From Burkholderiaceae bacterium (GTDB lineage Bacteria; Pseudomonadota; Gammaproteobacteria; Burkholderiales; Burkholderiaceae), in assembly GCA_030151165.1 (NCBI GenBank), contig JASLEM010000447.1:1-30125 (forward strand): a DNA stretch of 30,125 nt. Direction: 5' to 3'. Of this stretch, positions 1-7,314 are shown piece after piece. Below the pieces are notes generated by a model. That model had not been told where the DNA came from and did not search any database. It saw only the letters and a list, made by a program, of their open reading frames with translations. Each line of letters begins with the position of its first letter. Position 1 is the first letter of the stretch. A program made the translations under genes and the position numbers.

Positions 1-528
1 TTCTTCCCGCTGCTCGATCGCAGCTTCGCGAAGCTGGGCGTCGAGGTCACGCACGAGAACGGCTGGTCGCGCGCCCGCGTGCCGCACGGCCTGAAGGTGC
101 GCGAGCCGTTCACGCGCAACATGCTGCAGAAGATCGAGGCCGCGCCGTGGCCCTATTTCCCGGTCGACCTGCTGCCGATCTTCATCGCGCTCGGCGTGCG
201 CGCCGAGGGCCAGGTGATGTTCTGGAACAAGGTCTACGACGGCGCGCTCGGCTGGACGTCCGAGCTCTCCAAGTTCGGCGCGCACGCGTTCCAGTCCGAC
301 CCGCACCGCGTCATCACCTTCGGCGGCAAGCCGCTCGTGGCGGCCGAGGTCGACAGCCCGTACATCATCCGCGTCGCCATCGCGCTGCTGATGCTCGCGT
401 CCAGCATCGAAGGCCGGTCGACCATCCTCAACGCGACGCCGATCCGCCGCGCGCATCCGCGCTTCGTCGAGAACCTGGTGTCGCTCGGCGCGAAGATCGA
501 ATGGGTGGGCGAGGACTCAGCCCGCTGA
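1..528 (+). CDS. MurA-like enolpyruvyl transferase, C-terminal part (5' end outside window)
   Basis: The frame is open from the first base and ends in TGA at 526-528, giving 175 residues of the C-terminal part. The fold pattern matches the EPSP synthase/MurA family: a segment ending in a Gly/Asp-rich turn, then a C-terminal helix-strand unit ('RFVENLVSLGAKIEWV') that corresponds to the MurA ending with 'LRALGA'. True MurA transfers enolpyruvate from PEP to UDP-GlcNAc in the cytoplasm, the first step of peptidoglycan synthesis. Here the usual DLR-A-S segment before the last helix reads 'DSPYIIRVAIAL', so this is a divergent paralogue. It may act on another substrate or in a specialised pathway. 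Its last 12 bases overlap the end of the convergent LacI-type gene. Family assignment is fairly secure; function is not. Confidence 0.72.
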   Translation, partial: FFPLLDRSFAKLGVEVTHENGWSRARVPHGLKVREPFTRNMLQKIEAAPWPYFPVDLLPIFIALGVRAEGQVMFWNKVYDGALGWTSELSKFGAHAFQSDPHRVITFGGKPLVAAEVDSPYIIRVAIALLMLASSIEGRSTILNATPIRRAHPRFVENLVSLGAKIEWVGEDSAR

Positions 529-1566
529 CCGCGAGGAACTCTCCAGCGACGCCGGCAGGTTGAACGGCGTCACGACCTCCACGTTGGAGCGCGCCGAGCT
601 CCAGTCCGACGCGCCCGCGCCCTGCGCCTGCATGATGCAGAGGCAGGCCATCTGCAGGTCGTGGCGCAGGTCGTGGTGGAGCACGGCCGAAAGGCGACCC
701 GCGCGCAGCAGCGCCACGTTCTCGTCGTCGAGGTCGTGACCGATGAAGGCCTGGCAGCGCCGCCGCGCGCGGTCGAAGGCGGCGAGGATCGCCGGGTTGG
801 CGCCACCGACCGAGTAGGCCGCGGCCAGCCGGGGATGGCGCGAGAGCAGCCGCCCGACGGCCGCCGCGGTCGGGGCGTGCAGCCCATGGCCGGCCGTGAC
901 GATGCGCACCTGGCTCGCCGGCCGCGCGGCGCGCCACGCCTGCGTGAACGCGGCGATGCGCTCGCCCTCGCCCAGGAAGTGCCGGCCGCTGCTGGACACC
1001 AGCACGTCCGCCTCGGCGTCGTGCAGCCAGTGGTGCATGAGCCAGGCCGCGGTGCGGCCGGCGCTGGCGTTGTCGAGGCCCACGTAGGCGCGGCGGGCCG
1101 CGTCGGGAAGATCGGTGACGAGCGTGACCACCGGGATCCCGCGGGCCTGCAGGCGCGCGGCCGCGGCCACCACGGGCGCGGCGTTGGGCGCCTTCAGCAG
1201 CACGCCATGGCTGCCGCGACGGCCGATCGCATCCAGCAGGTCGACCAGCTCGTCGACGCGACGCGTCTCCGCGAGGTGGTCGCGCACGCGCATGACGGCC
1301 GGGCCGACGCGGCGCACGGCCTGGTCGAGCGCATCGCGCACCATGGACGAGAAGCGCTCGGGCGCCTCCATCACCAGGTCGACCAGGAAGCGCCGGCCGC
1401 GCAGCCCGACCTGCTGCTGCTGGCGCGCCAGCTCGGCCTGCGCCTGGTGCACGCGGCGCTGCGTCGCGAGGCGCACGCCCGGCCGCTCGTGCAGCACGCG
1501 GTCCACCGTGGCGAGGCTGACGCCCGCCTGCAGCGCGATCTCCTTCATGCCGATGGCGTGCGACAT
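517..1566 (-). CDS. LacI-family transcriptional regulator
   Basis: A 349-residue protein with an N-terminal LacI helix-turn-helix (residues about 7-30, 'MKEIALQAGVSLATVDRVL') and hinge, followed by a periplasmic-binding-protein-like sensor domain to the C-terminus. Such proteins bind a sugar or related small ligand and release or change their operator binding. The HTH carries Asp where the classical 'TVSRVL' has Ser, as is common in proteobacterial sugar/polyol members. The gene is divergent from the dioxygenase/Gfo-Idh/binding-protein run, with 142 bp between start codons, so it is the likely regulator of that run and of itself. Its 3' end overlaps the MurA-like gene by 12 bases. The start could also be Met7, where most family members begin. 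The ligand cannot be deduced from sequence. Confidence 0.9.
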   Translation of the reverse strand: MSHAIGMKEIALQAGVSLATVDRVLHERPGVRLATQRRVHQAQAELARQQQQVGLRGRRFLVDLVMEAPERFSSMVRDALDQAVRRVGPAVMRVRDHLAETRRVDELVDLLDAIGRRGSHGVLLKAPNAAPVVAAAARLQARGIPVVTLVTDLPDAARRAYVGLDNASAGRTAAWLMHHWLHDAEADVLVSSSGRHFLGEGERIAAFTQAWRAARPASQVRIVTAGHGLHAPTAAAVGRLLSRHPRLAAAYSVGGANPAILAAFDRARRRCQAFIGHDLDDENVALLRAGRLSAVLHHDLRHDLQMACLCIMQAQGAGASDWSSARSNVEVVTPFNLPASLESSSRSAG

Positions 1567-1622
1567 CCCGATGTTTCCTCTGATCCGGTGACAGGCGATC
1601 CGGCGGGATTGTCGATCATTCC

Positions 1623-1643
1623 TGAGGTGTTTTTGAGGTGTTT
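1623..1643. promoter_or_regulatory. Direct repeat in the LacI/dioxygenase divergent promoter region
   Basis: TGAGGTGTTT occurs at 1623-1632 and again at 1634-1643, an 11-bp period that places both copies on one helix face. It is the only striking sequence in the 142-bp gap between the divergent LacI-type gene and the dioxygenase gene. LacI proteins usually bind palindromes, so the repeat may serve another regulator or be half-sites of a degenerate operator. Confidence 0.35.
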
Positions 1644-1708
1644 CCGGCGCCCTGCGAGCGCCTCGTCCTTCCTACACTTCGTCCATACGAGAACAGACGG
1701 AGACATCG

Positions 1709-2881
1709 ATGGCCCCCACGACACCGCCGCGCCGGCTGCGCGCCGCCGACGCGCGTCTCGACGACCTGCGCGAGCTGCTCGCCCACCGCACCGACCCCAC
1801 GACCTGCCCGCACGCCGCACGCCTGCTCGACGACGTGCCGGTCTACGACTGCGACGCGCTGCGGGCAGGGCTGCGCGAGGACGGCGCCTTCCGCGACACG
1901 ATCATGGGCGAGTGGGCCGGCGTGTGGGAGCACGGGCCCGGCATCCTCGTGCTGCAAGGCGCGTTGCCGGCGCCGGTGGTCGACGACGTCTCCGACCGCT
2001 TCCGCCAGATCATCGAGCGCGAGCGCGCGCAAGGCGGCCGCGGCGACCACTTCGCGAAGGCGGGCGCGAACGACCGCGTCTGGAACGCGCTCGAGAAGCT
2101 GTGCCTGCTCGACCCCGCCGCCTTCGCCCGCTACTACGCCAACGACATGCTCGCGCTCGCCAGCGAGGCGTGGCTCGGGCCCGCGTACCAGGTCACCTCG
2201 CAGGTCAACAACGTGCGCCCCGGCGGCGCGGCCCAGACGCCGCATCGCGACTACCACCTCGGCTTCTGCGCCGCCGCGCAGGCCGAACGCTACCCGGCCC
2301 ACGTGCACCGCCTGTCGCCGATGCTCACGCTGCAGGGCGCGGTGGCCCACGTCGACATGCCCGTCGAGAGCGGCCCGACGCTGTACCTGCCGCATTCGCA
2401 GAAGTACCTGCCCGGCTACCTCGTCGCGGACCGCGAGGAGTTCCGCCGCTACTTCGAGGCGCACCGCGTGCAGCTGCCGCTCGGCAAGGGCGACGCCGTG
2501 TTCTTCAACCCGGCGCTGATCCACGCCGCCGGCGACAACCGCTCCGCCGACATCCAGCGCATGGCCAACCTGCTCCAGGTCTCGTCGGCCTTCGGCCGCG
2601 CGATGGAGTCGGTCGACCGCGACCGCCTGGTGCGCGCGCTCCACCCGGCGCTGCGCACGCTGCTGCGCGACGGCGCGATCGACCTGGCGGACGCGGATCG
2701 CGCCATCGCCGCCAGCGCGGAAGGCTATGCGTTCCCCACCAACCTCGACCGCGACCCGCCGCTCGGCGGCCTCGCGCCGGAGAGCCCGCAGTCCGTGGCG
2801 CGACGCGCGCTGCGCGAGGACTGGCCGCTGGAGCGGCTGTCCGCCTGGCTGGACGAAGCGGCCGACAAGCGCCTGACCTGA
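1709..2881 (+). CDS. Phytanoyl-CoA dioxygenase (PhyH) family protein
   Basis: A 390-residue cytoplasmic protein of the non-haem Fe(II)/2-oxoglutarate-dependent PhyH family. The iron-binding facial triad is visible as H179-x-D181 in 'QTPHRDYHLGF' and a distal His272 in 'ALIHAAGDNR', with Arg278 a likely 2-oxoglutarate anchor. Family members hydroxylate acyl-CoAs or various small molecules; the substrate here is unknown. The start ATG at 1709 is preceded by GGAGA at 1699-1703 with a 5-nt spacer. The gene lies 30 bp before the Gfo/Idh gene and is probably its operon partner. Pairing of PhyH-like and Gfo/Idh proteins is common in sugar-derivative catabolic clusters, which fits a LacI-type regulator next door. 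Confidence 0.88.
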   Translation: MAPTTPPRRLRAADARLDDLRELLAHRTDPTTCPHAARLLDDVPVYDCDALRAGLREDGAFRDTIMGEWAGVWEHGPGILVLQGALPAPVVDDVSDRFRQIIERERAQGGRGDHFAKAGANDRVWNALEKLCLLDPAAFARYYANDMLALASEAWLGPAYQVTSQVNNVRPGGAAQTPHRDYHLGFCAAAQAERYPAHVHRLSPMLTLQGAVAHVDMPVESGPTLYLPHSQKYLPGYLVADREEFRRYFEAHRVQLPLGKGDAVFFNPALIHAAGDNRSADIQRMANLLQVSSAFGRAMESVDRDRLVRALHPALRTLLRDGAIDLADADRAIAASAEGYAFPTNLDRDPPLGGLAPESPQSVARRALREDWPLERLSAWLDEAADKRLT

Positions 2882-2911
2882 CCCATCGATCGACCCGACG
2901 CGAGACCCGCC

Positions 2912-4096
2912 ATGAGCAACACCAACCCCACCCTCCAGGCCCTCGGCCGCCGTCTCCGGCTCGGCGTGATCGGCGGCAGCCACGGCTTCATCGGCCCGAT
3001 CCACCGGACGGCCGCCCGGCTGGACGACCGCTTCGAGATCGTCGCGGGCGTCCTGTCGTCCGACCCGCAACGCGGACGCGACGCCGCGGTCGGTCTGGGC
3101 ATCTCGGCCGACCGCGCCTACGCCGACACGGCGCAGATGATCGCCGCCGAGGCCGCCCGCGCCGACGGCATCGACGCGGTCGCCATCATGACGCCCAACG
3201 CGCACCACTTCCCCGCCGCGATGGCCGCGCTCGACGCCGGCCTGCACGTCGTCTGCGACAAGCCGATCACCACGACGCTCGCCGACGCGCTCGCGCTTGC
3301 GCGCAAGGTGGAGGAGACCGGCCGCGTCTTCTGCCTCACGCATTGCTACAGCGCCTACGCGATGGTGCGCCAGGCGCGCGCGATGGTGAAGGCCGGCGAG
3401 ATCGGCGAGATCCGGCAGATCCACCTCGCGTACGTGCAGGGGTATTTCGCCACGCTGGTCGAGGCGCAGGCCGAACAGCGCACGTGGCGCTTCGACGCCG
3501 GCGAAGGCGCCTCGCTCGTGATGGGCGACATCGGCACGCACGCGCATCACCTGGGCGCCTACGTGAGCCACCTCGAGCTCGACGCCGTGATGTCCGACGT
3601 CGGCGCGACCGTGCCGCAGCGCACGGTCGACGACTACGGCGGCCTGCTGATGCGCTGGTCCAACGGCGCGCGGGGGACGATGTGGGTGACGAACGCCGCC
3701 GCCGGCGCGGAGCACGGGCTGAGCTGTCGCATCTTCGGCAGTCTCGGCGGCCTGGAGTGGCACCAGGAGACGCCCAACGAGCTGCGCCATCGCCGCCTCG
3801 ACGGCTTCGAGCAGGTGATCACCCGCCGCCTGCACGGCGCGCTCCATCCCGAGGCCGAGTTCGCGACGCGCGTGGAGATCGGGCACCCCGAGGGCTACCA
3901 GGAAGCCTTCGCGACGCTCTACCGCGACGCCGCCGACGCGATCACCGCGAAGATGACGGGCCGGCCCGCCAACCCCTATGCGCTGGACTTCCCGACCGCG
4001 ATGGACGGCGCGCGCGGCCTGGGCTTCATCGACGGCGTGCTCGAGAGCCGGCGCACCGGCACCTGGGCGAGCTGCCGCGTGGCGCCGCCGGCCTGA
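2912..4096 (+). CDS. Gfo/Idh/MocA-family NAD(P)-dependent oxidoreductase
   Basis: A 394-residue protein with an N-terminal Rossmann fold (residues about 16-130; 'LGVIGGSHGFIGPIHR') and the family's K-P motif as 'CDKP' (Lys117), normally EKP. The C-terminal alpha/beta domain carries a conserved Asp/His region ('GDIGTHAHHLGAY') that usually holds the catalytic His. Such enzymes oxidise or reduce sugars, inositols or derivatives with NAD(P). The gene follows the PhyH-like gene by 30 bp and precedes the binding-protein gene by 100 bp, all on one strand. The exact substrate is not deducible. The ribosome site is weak (a GAGA about 10 nt before ATG), consistent with translation as a downstream operon gene. 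Confidence 0.9.
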   Translation: MSNTNPTLQALGRRLRLGVIGGSHGFIGPIHRTAARLDDRFEIVAGVLSSDPQRGRDAAVGLGISADRAYADTAQMIAAEAARADGIDAVAIMTPNAHHFPAAMAALDAGLHVVCDKPITTTLADALALARKVEETGRVFCLTHCYSAYAMVRQARAMVKAGEIGEIRQIHLAYVQGYFATLVEAQAEQRTWRFDAGEGASLVMGDIGTHAHHLGAYVSHLELDAVMSDVGATVPQRTVDDYGGLLMRWSNGARGTMWVTNAAAGAEHGLSCRIFGSLGGLEWHQETPNELRHRRLDGFEQVITRRLHGALHPEAEFATRVEIGHPEGYQEAFATLYRDAADAITAKMTGRPANPYALDFPTAMDGARGLGFIDGVLESRRTGTWASCRVAPPA

Positions 4097-4196
4097 GGCG
4101 GGCCTTGGCACCGGCGCGCGGCCTCGGCGGACGCGCACCATGCTCCAATCGCGTTTCGTCGAATCGACAGCTCCCCGTCCTCGAAGGATCGCCGAC

Positions 4197-5816
4197 ATGC
4201 CCCACGCCCTCCGCCGCCGCGCGCTGCAGCTCTGCGCGCTCGCCGCCCTGACCGCCGCGCTGCCCGCCGGTGCCGCGAGCATCCCGCCCGGGACGCCGCT
4301 CGCCGCGAAGCAGGAGATGGTGCGCAACAACGGCGACGAGCCGGAGTCGCTCGACCCGGCGCTGGTCGAGTCCGACATCGCGATCAACATCGACATCGAC
4401 CTGTTCGAGGGCCTGACCGCGCTCGACAACCACTCGAAGGTCGTGCCCGGCGTGGCGCAGTCGTGGCAGCAGGTCGCGCCGACGACCTGGGTGTTCAAGC
4501 TGCGCAAGGACGCCCGCTGGTCCAACGGCGAGCCCGTGACGGCGCAGGATTTCGTCTACGGCTGGCACCGCCTCGTCGACCCGAAGAACGCCGCGCCGCT
4601 CGGCTCCTCGCTCGCCGCGTTCATCCTCAACGGCACGGCCATCGTGCAGGGCAAGCTGCCCGTGGCGGCGCTGGGCGTGCGCGCGATCGACGCCGCGACG
4701 CTCGAGGTGAAGACGCCCGGCGTGATCCCGTTCCTGCCGATGCTGCTGACGCAGACGCCCTTCAGCCCCGCGCCGCGCGCGACGATCGAGAAGTACGGCA
4801 GCGAATGGATCAAGCCCGGCCACCTCGTGAGCGACGGCGCGTACGTGCTCGCGGGCTGGGAGGTCAACAACAAGGTCGTCGTCGCGAAGAGCCCGACCTA
4901 CTGGGACGCCGCCAACGTCGCGCTCACCCGCGTGACCTACCTCGCGGTGCAGGACGACAACGCCGACCTGAAGCTGTACCAGTCCGGCGAGGACGACATG
5001 ACCTCGCGCCTGCCGCCGGGCACCTACGAGTCGCTGAAGGCGCAGCTGCCGAAGGACATGCACAACGGCCTCCTGATCGCGCAGCGCTTCCACGTGCTCA
5101 ACGTCACGGACCCGCTGCTGAAGGACGTCCGCGTGCGCAAGGCGCTGTCCATGGTGATCGACCGCGAGGTGCTCGCGGCCAAGGTGACGGCCGACGGCCA
5201 GCTGCCGCTCTACTCGCTGATGGTGCGCGGCAACGAGGGCGTCGACGCGGTGCGCTACGACTGGGCGGACTGGCCGATGGAGCGCCGCGTCGCCGAGGCG
5301 CGCAAGCTGCTGGCGGCGGCCGGCGTCAAGCCGGGCACGCGGCTGAAATACATCTACAACACCAACGACTACAACAAGCGGATGGCGATCTTCGCGGCCG
5401 TGGAGTGGAAGACCAAGCTCGGGCTCGAGACCGACCTCGAGAGCGTCGAGTACAAGGTGCTGATCGCGCGCCGCCAGGGCGGCCAGTACCAGCTTTCGCG
5501 CAGCGCCTGGACGCCGCAGTACGCCGACGCCACCGGCTTCCTCGCGCTCGTCCAGTGCGGCGACATCGCCAACGACAGCAAGAGCTGCGTCCCGGCCGCC
5601 GACGACCTGATCCACCAGGCCGGCGCCACCACCGACGCCGCGAAGCGCAAGGCCCTGCTCACGCAGGCGACGCGGCTCGAGATGGACGACTACGCGACCA
5701 TCCCGCTTTTGCAGATGTCCGCCCCGCGCCTGGTCAAGCCCTGGATCGGCGGCTACGACGACGCGAACGACCAGAACGTCTACCGCAGCAAGGACTTCTA
5801 CGTGATCCGGCACTGA
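4197..5816 (+). CDS. Periplasmic peptide/solute-binding protein of an ABC importer (OppA-like, SBP_bac_5)
   Basis: A 539-residue exported protein. Residues 1-27 form a signal peptide (Arg-rich start, hydrophobic Leu/Ala core, 'PAGAAS' cleavage region). The mature part matches family-5 binding proteins: 'EPESLDPALVESD' near the N-terminus, 'VAQSWQQ', 'WSNGEPVTAQDFVYGW', and 'VRKALSMVIDREVL' in the middle. OppA proteins capture oligopeptides in the periplasm and pass them to OppBCDF. No permease or ATPase gene lies nearby, so this is an orphan or serves a transporter encoded elsewhere. I chose ATG 4197 because GAAGGA at 4183-4188 sits 8 nt upstream; an in-frame ATG at 4140 has no such site and would bury the signal peptide. 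Position after the Gfo/Idh gene suggests co-regulation by the LacI-type protein. Confidence 0.92.
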   Translation: MPHALRRRALQLCALAALTAALPAGAASIPPGTPLAAKQEMVRNNGDEPESLDPALVESDIAINIDIDLFEGLTALDNHSKVVPGVAQSWQQVAPTTWVFKLRKDARWSNGEPVTAQDFVYGWHRLVDPKNAAPLGSSLAAFILNGTAIVQGKLPVAALGVRAIDAATLEVKTPGVIPFLPMLLTQTPFSPAPRATIEKYGSEWIKPGHLVSDGAYVLAGWEVNNKVVVAKSPTYWDAANVALTRVTYLAVQDDNADLKLYQSGEDDMTSRLPPGTYESLKAQLPKDMHNGLLIAQRFHVLNVTDPLLKDVRVRKALSMVIDREVLAAKVTADGQLPLYSLMVRGNEGVDAVRYDWADWPMERRVAEARKLLAAAGVKPGTRLKYIYNTNDYNKRMAIFAAVEWKTKLGLETDLESVEYKVLIARRQGGQYQLSRSAWTPQYADATGFLALVQCGDIANDSKSCVPAADDLIHQAGATTDAAKRKALLTQATRLEMDDYATIPLLQMSAPRLVKPWIGGYDDANDQNVYRSKDFYVIRH

Positions 5817-5829
5817 CGGCCGGTGGCGC

Positions 5830-6333
5830 GACGCGTCGCCGGCATCCGGCCTTCCGATGGGCCGGGCGAGGTTCGCGCAGGCGTCGCCGCACGTCGAAGA
5901 TCGGCCGCGTGACATCGCCGACCGGCGGTTCCTGTCCGGAACCCCGTCACCGGAGAGAAAAGGTCCGGCGATGCTGAAAAAAGGTGCGACGCCGGAGATC
6001 CGAACTCCGACATTGCTCAAAATAACAGCAGCGCCGGACTTCCGAGCTCCGGCGCCGCACAAAATCAGTGCGGCGTTGCTGAAAATAAGTGCAACGCCGG
6101 AGCTCGAAACCCCGTCACCGGGGAAAAAAGGTCCGAAGGCGGCGTTCCGGAGTGCGTCGCCGGGCAACGGAACCGCGGCGGCGTGCGAAAAAGCTTCGGC
6201 ATCGGAGAAACGGTCTCCGACCCCGGAGCTCGGGACCGCGCGACCGCGGCTCGCATCCCGGAACCCGGCGCTTCAGGCGGCGATGCCGAGGCGTTCCCTT
6301 CCGTCTCCGGAGCGACACCCCGGGCCCGGCCCG
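5830..6333. repeat. Degenerate 21-bp tandem repeat array in a convergent intergenic gap
   Basis: Between the binding-protein stop (5816) and the DUF488 stop (6366) the sequence falls into consecutive 21-bp units, clearest from 5935 to 6228 and fading on both sides. Units beginning at 5977, 6019, 6061, 6082 and 6124 start with an A-run and many units end in CGCCGGAG or similar. Units at 5977 and 6082 agree at 18 of 21 positions; 5935 and 6103 at 17 of 21; 5977 and 6124 at 17 of 21. Since 21 is a multiple of 3, one frame stays open and would encode heptads such as KKGATPE and KISATPE. A start at ATG 5971 has AAAGG 7 nt upstream. Third positions in the A-rich units are far less G/C-rich than in neighbouring genes, so I favour a non-coding array. 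No spacers exist, so it is not CRISPR. Confidence 0.8.
6031..6099. repeat. Chain of three overlapping perfect inverted repeats inside the 21-bp array
   Basis: Three stems follow one another and share arms: 6031-6038 with 6048-6055 (8 bp), 6053-6060 with 6068-6075 (8 bp), and 6071-6079 with 6091-6099 (9 bp). Loops are 7-11 nt and two of them are A-rich. A transcript from either strand could fold into alternative, mutually exclusive hairpins. Their place between convergent genes suggests transcript ending or 3'-end protection, but there is no T-tract typical of an intrinsic terminator. Confidence 0.65.
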
Positions 6334-6365
6334 GCCATGTCCGCGCGCTCCGGTCGGCCCGTCGC

Positions 6366-6785
6366 TCAGGCGCCGTCCACGTCGCCGATCCGCGCGCCCG
6401 CCTGTGCGAGCAGCGCGCGCAGCACCGAGCGATGGCAGCGCGCCTCGTCCTCGCAATAGCAGCCCACCGAGAAGTCGGCGTGCGCGGACAGCGCCGCCAG
6501 CAGCGCGATCGTGTGCGCCGGCCCGGGCTGCGCCATCTCCGCGCGGTACTTGCGGACGAACGTCGCCCACTCGCGGTCGCCCGCGGCGGACGCGTCCTTC
6601 TGCGACGCCAGCGCCAGCGTCACCAGCGGCGCGCTCGGCGACAGCGCCGGCAGCCAGGTGTCGTACCAGTCGCCGGACGCGAACTGCGACTTCGGCACGC
6701 CGCGCGGCGGACGCCGCACGGTGTCGATGCGCGTGCCCTCGCCGGCCAGGCGCGGCGTGCCGAGACGGACGATGCGCACGGCCAT
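6366..6785 (-). CDS. DUF488 family protein
   Basis: A 139-residue cytoplasmic protein with the DUF488 signatures: an N-terminal 'RLGTPR' strand followed by 'GTRIDTVRRPPRGVPK', a central 'WYDTWLPALSPS', and the C-terminal Cys-rich motif 'CYCEDEARCHRSVL' (Cys109, Cys111, Cys117-His118-Arg119). The biochemical role of DUF488 is not established; the conserved Cys/His/Arg residues suggest metal or nucleotide binding. The start lies 4 bp after the stop of the YfcE-like gene, so the two are almost certainly co-transcribed and translationally coupled. The 3' end faces the 21-bp repeat array. Confidence 0.88.
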   Translation of the reverse strand: MAVRIVRLGTPRLAGEGTRIDTVRRPPRGVPKSQFASGDWYDTWLPALSPSAPLVTLALASQKDASAAGDREWATFVRKYRAEMAQPGPAHTIALLAALSAHADFSVGCYCEDEARCHRSVLRALLAQAGARIGDVDGA

Positions 6786-6789
6786 CCGG

Positions 6790-7260
6790 TCACCGCCCGC
6801 GCAACGACTCGAGTTCGACGATGCGCGCGTTGATCTCCCGGCCCGACACCTGCAGCAGGCCCACGGAGATCGGCAGCTTGAAGCGCACCGGCCCGGCGCT
6901 GCCCGGGTTGACGTAGAGGACGCCGCTGCGCTTGTCGATCTTCGGCTTGTGCGAGTGACCGGTGACGATGATGTCGACCCCCGCGGCGTTCGGGTCGATG
7001 GCCAGGTCGGCGAGGTCGTGTAGCGCGTAGAGCGTGACGTCGCCGAAGCGCAGCATCTCGGTCTCGCCGATCCTGGCGGCCCAGGGCGCGCGGTCGTTGT
7101 TGCCGCGCACGGCGGTCACCGGGGCGATCAGGGACAGCGGCTCGAGGATGCCCTCGCCGATGTCGCCGGCATGGACGATGTGGTCGCTGCCCCGCAGCAC
7201 GTCGAGCGCCTCGGGGCGCAGCAGGCCGTGGGTGTCGGAGATGAGGCCGATTCGGATCAT
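6790..7260 (-). CDS. YfcE/MJ0936-family metallophosphoesterase
   Basis: A 156-residue calcineurin-like phosphoesterase. The metal-binding motifs are all present: Asp9-Thr-His11, 'HAGD' with Asp33, 'GNND' (Asn54/55-Asp56), His80, and 'TGHSHKP' with His101 and His103. Small single-domain members such as E. coli YfcE hydrolyse phosphodiesters in vitro with Mn(II); the natural substrate is unknown. Length matches the family. It lies 54 bp after the FtsX-type permease gene and 4 bp before the DUF488 gene on the same strand, so it is probably part of one transcript, though a hairpin lies before it. Confidence 0.92.
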   Translation of the reverse strand: MIRIGLISDTHGLLRPEALDVLRGSDHIVHAGDIGEGILEPLSLIAPVTAVRGNNDRAPWAARIGETEMLRFGDVTLYALHDLADLAIDPNAAGVDIIVTGHSHKPKIDKRSGVLYVNPGSAGPVRFKLPISVGLLQVSGREINARIVELESLRGR

Positions 7261-7284
7261 GGGAAGGGACGGATCAATCTGCGT

Positions 7285-7306
7285 GCCCGGCGGCGGCGCG
7301 CCGGGC
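7285..7306 (-). terminator. G/C-rich hairpin between permease and phosphoesterase genes
   Basis: GCCCGGCG at 7285-7292 pairs perfectly with CGCCGGGC at 7299-7306 across a 6-nt loop, just after the permease stop codon. No U-run follows on the minus strand, so it may attenuate or stabilise the permease message rather than end transcription. Confidence 0.35.
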
Positions 7307-7314
7307 GGCCCTCG

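Noticed and set aside
661..4251. Very long plus-strand open frame through the LacI and catabolic genes
   Set aside because: It is antisense or out of frame to well-supported genes, encodes Arg/Ala-rich low-complexity protein, and reflects the scarcity of stop codons at 70% G+C.
1616..4525. Long minus-strand open frame opposite the dioxygenase and dehydrogenase genes
   Set aside because: Antisense shadow of conserved families, with no recognisable domain or plausible start.
4026..6167. Long minus-strand frame covering the binding protein and the array
   Set aside because: Mostly antisense to the OppA-like gene. Its hydrophobic repeat-like N-terminus is only the 21-bp array read in another frame.
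5935..6228. CRISPR array
   Set aside because: Units are directly adjacent without spacers and are too degenerate; no cas genes are present.
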